Shown here: piece after piece, positions 56,234-64,000 of the stretch
Numbering within the stretch: position 1 is the first letter of the stretch
Layout: each line of letters begins with the position of its first letter
NCBI GenBank assembly: GCA_025602905.1
Contig: JAHLKI010000001.1
Span: forward strand, 2,480,001-2,544,000
Origin: Phlyctochytrium arcticum
Taxonomy: Eukaryota; Chytridiomycota; Chytridiomycetes; Chytridiales; Chytridiaceae
Length of the DNA: 64,000 nucleotides
Reading direction: 5' to 3'
The notes under the pieces: model-generated
What the model was told of the DNA's origin: nothing
Databases searched by the model: none
What the model saw: the letters and a program-made list of their open reading frames with translations, nothing else
Made by a program: the position numbers and the translations under genes

Positions 56234-58319
56234 TTACAACTCGGGTTCATCGCATCGGGCTAGAAACAAACAGCAGATTTGGATCAACATATTATCAGAT
56301 CCAAGAGAAGAACGTGGACATACCGCGTTTGGAAGGTCGATTTTCTTCCTCAGAGCCCGGATGATGCGACATGTCTTTGTCCTCTGCGACATCAGCCGCG
56401 GGTGCTCCAGTGACGGTGGGCGTAATTGGGCCATTTATGGCACCATCAGCAGTGTTGGCAAACAGCTGTTCGGACTTGGGTACTGGTTGTGTTTCCTCGG
56501 GAGCGATGCTTTCTGATTCGGGAAGAATGGGGGTAGTCAGTTGTTCTGTGATGGTGGATGGAACAGTTTCAGTCTTTGCTGCAGCGGCAGCAGCTTCTGC
56601 AGCAGCCTTGGCAGCCGCTTTCTTTTCCTTTTTGGTCCCCTGACCCCCTCCGGCCGGGTTTCTCAAAGTTCCATCGACGCGGACATATGGTTGCAAGGCC
56701 CACGTTGGGATCTTTCGGAATCCATCTGCGTCGAGCTCATACTCGCCGTTGGGTGGTGTGTATATATCCGCGCCATTAGATGCAACCTACGGATGGCTAG
56801 GTAAGAACCGGTAAGAATTCAATCACATACAGGAAAACCTACCAAAAGGCGTTCTTTAAGTTGTGCCACGAGGTCGATAAATATATCGATTGAATTGGCC
56901 TTGGCAAACTGACCCCGAATATCTGTGTGCTCGGGCAAGCTTAAAGTTTGAATTAGCACAAAGGGACCTGTATCGAATGCCAGATTCGCAGTGGGCTTAC
57001 CATGGTTTGAACATTTTAAACATGTGCCCGCGGATAGCACCCAAATTCGCACTCTTCGGAATCTCCTTGCATATCTGAAGGTACTCTTCTGCCAATTTCC
57101 AAGAAGCATGATGCTTTCCAGTAAACAAGCCAGGATTATACAAGTTCCCCTCTGGAGGGAGGGATCAGGATCTGAAGTCTGTATCGCGTGGCAGCACGTC
57201 AACATACCTGCAGACATCACTCCATCAACTCCTGTCATAGCAATACAGCGTTCAGCATCTTCATGATAGAGAATGTTTCCATTGGCAAACACTGGAATGG
57301 ATACAGCTTCCCTAAGCGGATGATTTAATATGAGCCCGGATGCTGACTGCTTTGAGGACATACTTGACACGTTTGATTTGTTCCCAGTCAGCAATTCCAG
57401 TCTTGTGTCCTTTCTGATCTCGAACTCGTCCGTGTACGGTCAGAAGCTACTCATACTTTGTCAGTTTATTGCAACTTGAATGACTTTGACACGGAGGATA
57501 GATTGACAATACCTGACAACCAGCTGCTTCAATCATTTTCGCGTACTGTATTGTCCTTTCCACATCCGGGAATATCCTTATCTTGCATGTCACGGGTACA
57601 GCCAGCTCCTTGTGCAATGTTGACACTATTCCGCCCGATTATAAACAAAGAGTCCAAAAAGCAAACGGGGACGACGTACCCATGCTCGCGATAAGTTCCC
57701 ACTCGTCCTGCAGGAAAGACCCATATCTCCCTCGCTTTGCGATGTGTTGCGGACATCCAAGGTTGATATCTACTGCATCGCATTCGTTCTCCACGAGTTT
57801 GGCAGCCCGTAGGAGCAGTTCCGGATCGTTGGCACAAAACTGCACAAAGGAGACCATGTATGAGTGATTTCTGAGTATTCCATCGGCACTCCTCAAGAGC
57901 ATTCTCTGATTTACCTGCACAATCAAAGGTCGGTCCTCTTTCCCAGTTTGCCAGTTTTCAGTTTTGTATTTACCGTCAGGCTCGCCGAACAAGCGGGCAT
58001 GGAACATGGGTGTATAGCAAAGCTGGGCACCATACCGGTTCGAGAGGATTCGCCAGGCCTATCAATGTGTCAAATACAGTTTGACGCAAGCGCAAGCACA
58101 CTGCCAGCATACATATTCAGACTGATCCACCATGGGCGCGACAATGAATTTTGGGCTCTTGAGGACCTCGCGGTAAAACTCATAGCCTCCAAGCTTGGTT
58201 CGTGTCATTTCGAGCGTTGATACAAGAGTTTGAAGTCGTCTGGTCTGAAGGAGGTTCACGGCAAGTTGTTGAAAGCGGAATACAGGAGGAGAAAGGCGAG
58301 ACAGAACGGTTTTTCTCAT
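56234..58319 (-). CDS. DUS1: tRNA-dihydrouridine(16/17) synthase
   Basis: Ten exons: 58319-58113, 58058-57915, 57839-57680, 57625-57513, 57446-57364, 57311-57208, 57151-57001, 56939-56843, 56786-56324 and 56259-56234, giving 515 residues. Family motifs across the joins: [55 protein letters not shown] (catalytic Cys in the GCPQ loop), [35 protein letters not shown] and [15 protein letters not shown]. The FMN enzyme reduces uridines in the tRNA D-loop with NADPH. The C-terminus adds a Lys/Ala-rich coiled tail and a disordered region. Upstream of [11 protein letters not shown] (58208) the Met at 58319 adds a 37-residue Arg-rich, amphipathic leader that could be a mitochondrial presequence. The last 26-nt exon is the least certain. 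Confidence 0.93.
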
Positions 58320-58950
58320 ATACGGTCTGACTGAAATTTCTTGCAGTACCACAAGTAGCAGTATAGTGGCTTTTCAAGTGAACAAATTGATCTTGGGCCC
58401 CTCTAGGTGTTGAACATGCCTTCAAACTTCAAAAAAAACTTTTGGTCCAAACTTTGACAAGTTTGGCTCACGTCAGCAACCAGTCAACCACATTCGAACC
58501 GTGACGTGATGGTCGCGAAACGATCTAATGTTCATGCTTTCGTTAGTTGGATGGTTCAACCGAGTTATACCCAAAGCATTAACAAAGACTTATCGCTAGA
58601 GGGTGAAAGTGCAGGAGAAATGTGTTGTCAATTTAAATAGTTAGTGCACGGCAAGGTCCAATCTTTCCATCAATGGGATGGCAAGGTCGGCACGACTGTG
58701 CAAGACCCGTGTCCGTGTCAAAAGGGTCGCTGAGTTTTTTGGGGGGTGCTCCTCATCGCGCAATGTCTCTGACATGAGAAGAAAAGAGAGCGCGGGTATA
58801 TAAGGGAAACGGGGTTCTTAAACTTCCTTTGTGTGTTTTATCTACCCTACAAAAACTGCACTTTTCACTTGACTTTTGGTTCATCTCATCCTACTTTATT
58901 GGAAAGCAAAAACCCTACCAAAGAAATACTTGCCAGTTCTCATTTATCAA
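58320..58950. promoter_or_regulatory. Divergent promoter region, DUS1 and SERBP1-motif gene
   Basis: 631 nt. On the plus strand a strong TATATAAG lies at 58797-58804, about 150 nt before the ATG at 58951. No repeats seen. Confidence 0.5.
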
Positions 58951-59397
58951 ATGACCCGTACGCACGCACACTCTGCCGGCCCGGCTGCAGCCCAGCACGA
59001 CAGGCACCTTCAGCGCCACTCAGACAGTACCTCAGCCCGCTCATCCAAGAAGGGAGGTGGTGGATCTCACAACTGGGGCAATGTAGATGACGCTGTCGAG
59101 ATTGCCGAGGAAGACATGTACTTGGCAGACGAGGCAGAAGAAGAGACTATTGCGCAGCAGCGCCGCCGCTCCTCTGGCAATGTCCAGGTAATAGTGCCTT
59201 GTTTATACCTCTAGCCAAGTATGAATTCTCATCATGCCTTTATTGGATAGGTGATGTCTGCGGAAGAATTCACTGAAGCGCATGGTGTTGACCCCGACAC
59301 GGCCCGAGAAACCAGTCGCGCTCGCGACACGGTATGTTTTTACAATTATTTTCTCACGGCCACCACGATCTTACCTGATCATATAATCCAGGCGTAG
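58951..59397 (+). CDS. Small ribosome/mRNA-binding protein with SERBP1/Stm1-type motif
   Basis: Three exons: 58951-59187, 59251-59331 and 59392-59397, the last holding only one codon and the stop, giving 107 residues. Residues 22-50 read RHSDSTSARSSKKGGGGSHNWGNVDD. This matches the RRHSGSDRSG...KRGGSGSHNWGTVKDE core of SERBP1/HABP4 and yeast Stm1, which contacts the mRNA channel of dormant ribosomes. The rest is acidic and Arg-rich and disordered. The protein is much shorter than SERBP1 (about 400 residues) and lacks RGG boxes. A strong TATA box suggests regulated expression. By analogy, a role in ribosome hibernation or mRNA binding is inferred; other short stress proteins with a GxGxxNWG motif are the alternative. 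Confidence 0.7.
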
Positions 59398-59641
59398 GGC
59401 ATTCGCATCGCATACCCTTGAGGCACTTGTTTTCAGAATATTAAGATGCACTCCCTCTGTCGTCAATGCACATACTTGCTGTGGTTTTCTTTTTTATGAC
59501 TTTCGTTCTTGTACGATTATCTCATAAGAAATTTAAAGTAACCCTTCTACTTTCACTTCAAAGAGCATCGATTCATATTGATAGGATATTTTACTTTGTG
59601 GCTTTTTGCAAGCTTCTTGTGTGTATTTATTGAGCGATACT

Positions 59642-62254
59642 CTATTTCGCGATATCCCCCCGAAGAAAAGGGTATGTCCGCCACATGCGGTTGATGGTTT
59701 CCATTCGCTGAGCAACCGTCCACTCAGAGGCACCATCAGCCATTGTGGTACCGTGTTTCTGAAAGTCATTTTCCACGCCCCCGTCACCAGCCTCCAATTC
59801 CCTCAAGTCTTCGACAAATGACTGTCGGAGATTGTCTCTATGCGGGATGGATTTGACGCATTTGCGCAACAGATAGACCTCGCACAGTAACAGGCCGTGC
59901 GCTTTGTGAGGCAAAACTTGAATGGGAGATTTTAGATGATTGGACTGATTCAAGAGGCGATCGATATTTCTGAATTTGATACTACGTTAGTATATGGCTT
60001 ACCTTTAAGCCGGTCCTAGGGTTTTAGCTTACCTCAGACTTCCCCGAATCATCCGGTAAGTCTTTTCCCGATTCTTGTCCTTTGATCCGCGCAACAATGT
60101 CCGGGTTTTGGTGGTAACGAGCCAAGTAACCATGAGCGAGGGGACAACGGCCAGAAAAGCGAAATTGAGCTCATTCGACCGCAAGAGTTTATCCATGGCC
60201 GCAATGGTCATTTCCCCATCCACTTTGGCCTTTTGCACTTGAATAAGAACCGCACGAATGAGATCCCCTGTAAGGTATGATCAGTATCAAATGACCTAGA
60301 TGAAATTGACACGCACTAGCATCTTACCGCGGAGGGCATTTTTCAATGGTGACTTGATCTCTTCCGTGTAGCGGTCCAGAACAAATTTCAGATCACCATG
60401 GTTGGCTTGTTCGGCAACTTGATTCAAGATGGCTGGGTCTACCACACCCTGATCTTTGGCATAATCTACTACCATCGTCGCAAGTGCCTGGTCGCATCAT
60501 TGTAAGACAAACGGGACGCGAAAGAATACATTAACCTCGACTCACATTCAGATCAGAGTTGAGCGACTCTGCAGAAGTGATTGCCAGGCGGGCTTCCTTG
60601 TGCCTTACTGTTGCGTACACTTCCTGCAACGGCTTGACAATCCACTCGGCAAAGAAGCTGTATAGCGTGTCCTGCGCATTGAGTACATACTTGATGATAT
60701 CTTCCTTTTTAACAACAAGGGCAGCTTTGGCAGTATAGGCTGACAGCGCACCGACGGTCAGCGGAAACCAATAGCGAGTGAGGCGCGATGGCCGTCCGTA
60801 TTTGTTGCGAAGGCGTGTGAATGACCATTCAAGAGAGATGAATGATGTGTAGGCATGGTGAAGTTCGCTGTATAATTCAGGAACGGGTATAAGTTTGTCC
60901 GAATGCGCAATCTCTGATGATAAATCGTTCTGTTAGATCAATTGAATCCCCATGCAGAACCGTGCTATTAAATACCTTCTAGGCGGGTCATATCCATCCA
61001 CATCAACTCTTCTTCCGCAGTCATATCATCAGCGACCTTTGCAATCTTGTCCAAAATGGCATTCATGAGACAGATTACACTTGAGACTGTTTTATGCAAG
61101 TCTCTTGTCCCGTCGTCGACGTGGCTGTTGGAAAGTCGAACGCCCTTGGGCGACTTGCTAATCAGAGATCTTCGGATAGCTCGCGACTCAATCTCAATAC
61201 CGTGATCAGTGAGTAAACCGAGACAGCTAGCCTCCACTTCTCGCGCATTTTCTAAGCGCTCACGTTTAATTTTGATCTCATGCCGTGCAAGCTCGATGAT
61301 TGTGGGTGGGGGTCGGAGCGTAGATAAGCCTAATCCAAGAAACGTCGTTGAGACGGGGTTTTTGCGCCGTCGAATGTCTTCCACTCGGTTGACGAAGCGC
61401 TGGGAAAATAGTCGGAATTGAGGTCGGAGATGGGTGGGTTGATGTGAGCGGACAGCTTGAATGAACGACTGCAAGAAACGGTACAGCTTTTTTGGAAGGG
61501 TCTGTACAACATAGTAGAGTGACCGGGCGGTCGAACATTCCTGATCTCGCCAGTACGAAATATCTGGGGGAAGGCTGGTGGACGCCATGAGCAGCCGATG
61601 CAATATATGAGCATGCAGAACAGCCGCAATCTTTGCAGCAACAGCTAGTTCCGCCGTTTCGTAGCGACTTTTTGAAGGTCCTGGAGATGCCGCCGAAGAG
61701 CTAGAATATAAAACATTCTTGATCTTGTCCAACTTTTCAGCAGCTGCCTCTAGTGACGGTAAGGCGTCTTCGGCCAAAGTGCTATCGCTGTGCCGGCCAA
61801 GGGGCTGTCCTTTGAAAGCCGAGTCCTCCAGCACATCCGATAAAGCTAGGATATCTGCTTGAACTTTATCCGAAGCGCTTGTTATTGATCCATCTTCCGT
61901 GACCTCGTTGAGGGTATTATTGAACAATCGGCGGTAGGTATGTTGAACGTCAAAGTGGTCAGGATCGAGTCGAAACAGCGAGTCAATCGCTCTCAGCTGC
62001 ACTTGCAAGCGCTCTGATACAAAGCCCATCTTTTCCACCTCCGCCCGTCCACTCTTAATAAAGGCTCTAGCAACTTGATCTACTGCTCCTTCCAGCTCGA
62101 GATCACTCCTCACAATTTCGGTTGTCCCCAGTCCGTGGTCGTCACTTCCACTCGAGTCACTTGCGCAGCACCGACTCGAACCAGATCTTTCAGATCGATT
62201 GCATCGAATTGCGCAATTTCCGAAGAGTTCCGAACAAAGTTGGACCTTCGCCAT
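59642..62254 (-). CDS. NCA2: NCA2, nuclear control of ATP synthase protein 2
   Basis: Five exons: 62254-60976, 60913-60546, 60487-60328, 60267-60033 and 59969-59642, giving 789 residues; all phases match. Exon 2 has no early Met, so it is easily overlooked. Family features: TRLEEIAHSDKLIPVPELYS, then HHAYTSFISLEWSFTRLRNKYGRPSRLTRYWFPLT. A short hydrophobic stretch follows, then ALRGDLIRAVLIQVQKAKVDGEMTIAAMDKLLRSNELNFAFLAVVPSLMVTWL, which is the hallmark NCA2 block ending in a transmembrane helix. The C-terminus includes LPHKAHGLLLCEVYLLR. NCA2 is a mitochondrial membrane protein; in yeast it acts with NCA3 on expression of the mitochondrial ATP6/ATP8 mRNA. ATG 62254 starts a leader with Cys, Ser and Arg. 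Confidence 0.93.
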
Positions 62255-62376
62255 CTTGCCCAATCCTCAAACTGTCTCTGTTCCAGCAAGTCTCATCTGC
62301 TGCCAGGAGGACTTCCGCCGTCCACCTCCATCTTTCATCTCCGGCTGCTACTGCATCAACGAGATCCATCGCAACC
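62255..62376. promoter_or_regulatory. Compact divergent promoter between NCA2 and IPP1
   Basis: Only 122 nt separate the two start codons, so both mitochondrial/energy-related genes probably share one promoter. It is C/T-rich on the plus strand, typical of a leader of a highly expressed gene; no TATA box. Confidence 0.5.
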
Positions 62377-63441
62377 ATGACTGAGTACAAACCCCGTGTG
62401 ATTGGGGCTCCCAACACTTTGGAGCACCGAGTGTACCTCGGTATGTTTTTACTTGTATCTTGCAAAACAGCTTGATAATTGATGCTTTTGTAACAGAGGA
62501 CTCTACCGGAAAGGTCGTGTCGCCTTTCCACGATATCCCCCTCTACGCCAACGCTGAAAAGACTATCCTCAACATGATTGTCGAGATCCCCCGGTGGACC
62601 AACGCCAAGCTCGAGATCTCCAAGGATGAGGCCTTCAACCCCATCAAGCAAGACATCAAGAAGGGAAAGCTTCGCTACGTGCGCAACTGCTTCCCTCACA
62701 AGGGTTACATTTGGAACTATGGTGCTTTCCCCCAGACCTGGGAAGACCCCACATCCGTCCACCCCGATACCAAGGCCAAGGGAGACAATGACCCATTGGA
62801 TGTCTGCGAGATCGGTGAGAACGTTGGTTACACTGGCCAAGTCAAGCAGGTCAAGGTGCTGGGCACAATGGCTTTGCTTGACGAGGGTGAAACCGACTGG
62901 AAAGTCATTGCTATCGATGTCAACGACCCCTTGGCTTCCAAGCTGAACGACATTGAGGATGTTGAGAAGCAGCTTCCCGGTCTGTTGCGCGCCACCAATG
63001 AATGGTTCCGCATCTACAAAATCCCTGACGGCAAGCCCGAGAACAACTTTGCTTTCTCTGGAGAGGCCAAGAACAAGAAGTACGCCACCGAGGTTATCAA
63101 GGAGTGCAATGAGGCATGGCACGGTTTGATCACCAAGGCCGTCTCCAACAAGGGCGACGGGTTTGAAGTTACCACGTACGTTGATGATCAGTGTCGTAAT
63201 CAGGAAAATCTTACTCATATTTGTTTATATCTAGTGCCAACACCACTGTCTCTGACTCCCCATACAAAGTTGGTGCCGACTCTGCTGAGGTGAAGGCCGT
63301 GCCCGCCGCTTCCCCAAAGCCTGCAGCTCCCATCGATGCGTCTGGTATGTACCGTTGTTGGCAAATATGACATACACATATACTGACCTTCTTCCTGCAG
63401 TTGACAAATGGTTCTTCATTTCTGGCCAGCCCAGCCTGTAA
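62377..63441 (+). CDS. IPP1: Inorganic pyrophosphatase
   Basis: Four exons: 62377-62440, 62497-63175, 63235-63344 and 63401-63441, giving 297 residues. Family I eukaryotic pyrophosphatase: [46 protein letters not shown], and the metal-binding signature [10 protein letters not shown], followed by [26 protein letters not shown] and RNxxGxY-like [12 protein letters not shown]. The C-terminal VDKWFFIS ending is typical of fungal IPP1. It hydrolyses pyrophosphate to phosphate in the cytosol, driving biosynthetic reactions. Codon use is biased to C-ending codons (AAG, AAC, GGT, ACC), as expected for a highly expressed gene and unlike its neighbours. Confidence 0.97.
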
Positions 63442-63642
63442 GCCATAGCTATTTTTTTTACCTGCGTCTGCGCCGTCAGATTTCATTTTATTTGCAATTA
63501 TCAATCAATTCCACGTAAACATCAATGTGTGCAATGAGAGTTGTCCGCATCGTCGTGAAAGCACCAAGCTATATGAAAGGGGTATATTGGAACATAATAG
63601 CTACAGATTAAAGGTACAGAAAGAAAGCCTAGGAATCCATAA

Positions 63643-64000
63643 TCAAGATGCAAAGACTGCATGTACATTGGCGAACTCGGATTGCGTTTTGAATAGCACG
63701 CAACGTTTTCCAATTGATGCGGGTTGGTTAGGTGGGTTGGGCAATCGCACGCGTCCGATTCGCATGAGTTTACGGTTGGCGTTGGACTGTAAAGTTTCAA
63801 GGGGAATCCAGTTAGTCAAATGGTCATGCGAAGTACTCTGGGGCAGCTTACCTCTGAATATGCTCCAGTGCTGCCGGTGTTTCCGACAACTTTCCGGATC
63901 TTATCACTAAGAACCTCGCTTCGAGAGGCTAACTCGCGCATTCGGTCTTGCGTTTCGCGTTTTTGGATTCTTGGGTTGTGTTTGATGGACACCCATTTGC
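63643..64000 (-). CDS. 3' end of an unknown gene (runs off right edge)
   Basis: A minus-strand frame enters at the right edge (64000-63852) reading KWVSIKHNPRIQKRETQDRM and RELASRSEVLSDKIRKVVGN. A 65-nt intron (63851-63787, GTAAGC...TTACAG) joins it in frame to a last exon, 63786-63643 (SNANRKLMRIGRVRLPNPP...), which ends TGA. The first part looks helical and charged. No family recognised from the roughly 97 visible residues. Confidence 0.5.

Noticed and set aside
57513..57625. Suspected frameshift in DUS1 exon 4
   Set aside because: Careful re-reading gave an uninterrupted in-frame exon of 113 nt ([16 protein letters not shown]); the apparent shift was a counting error.
61209..61641. Short frames opposite and overlapping NCA2 exon 1
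   Set aside because: Overprinted on a solid gene with no independent support.
62190..63218. A 342-codon minus-strand frame opposite IPP1
   Set aside because: It mirrors the strongly biased codon use of IPP1 and crosses the IPP1 introns and the divergent promoter without any splice logic.

Overview
The window is nuclear DNA of a fungus. Genes are compact, on both strands, and broken by short introns of mostly 52-114 nt with GT...AG ends and CTAAC-like branch sites. Most genes match fungal or opisthokont families. A complete intraflagellar transport gene (IFT88, 28.9-32.3 kb) means the organism builds a cilium or flagellum. A fungus-like gene set plus IFT88 points to a zoosporic fungus, most likely a chytrid; the species cannot be named from the sequence.

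Layout: (1) 0-16 kb: a large Ser/Pro-rich protein running off the left edge (-), a sepiapterin-reductase-like SDR (+), an unrecognised low-complexity protein (+), an STB6-like Sin3-binding protein (-), an unresolved 2-kb stretch, and a PNRC/EDC1-like decapping cofactor (-). (2) 17-34 kb: SIRT2/Hst2-like sirtuin, alkaline ceramidase, RWDD1/GIR2, a five-exon protein joining a homeodomain to a PNUTS-like architecture, ER DnaJ of the DNAJB12 type, IFT88, and SGT2/SGTA. (3) 34.6-45.6 kb: a gene-poor, repeat-bearing accessory block with four tandem copies of a secreted ADAM-type (M12B) metalloprotease; the fourth copy carries a frameshift. (4) 46.7-64 kb: a small disordered protein, SELENOO, a small membrane protein, a decayed DED1-like helicase, an armadillo/FH3-like protein, DUS1, a SERBP1-motif protein, NCA2, inorganic pyrophosphatase IPP1, and the 3' end of one more gene at the right edge.

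Most genes are unlinked housekeeping functions: mRNA decay and processing (EDC1-like, PNUTS-like), chaperones and tail-anchored or ER protein handling (DNAJB12, SGT2), translation (RWDD1, DUS1, SERBP1-like) and mitochondria (NCA2, SELENOO). The metalloprotease array is the region that looks lineage-specific and recently expanded. Exon models were built by hand: each join keeps the reading frame and uses GT...AG sites. No tRNA, rRNA, CRISPR array or intact transposon was seen.
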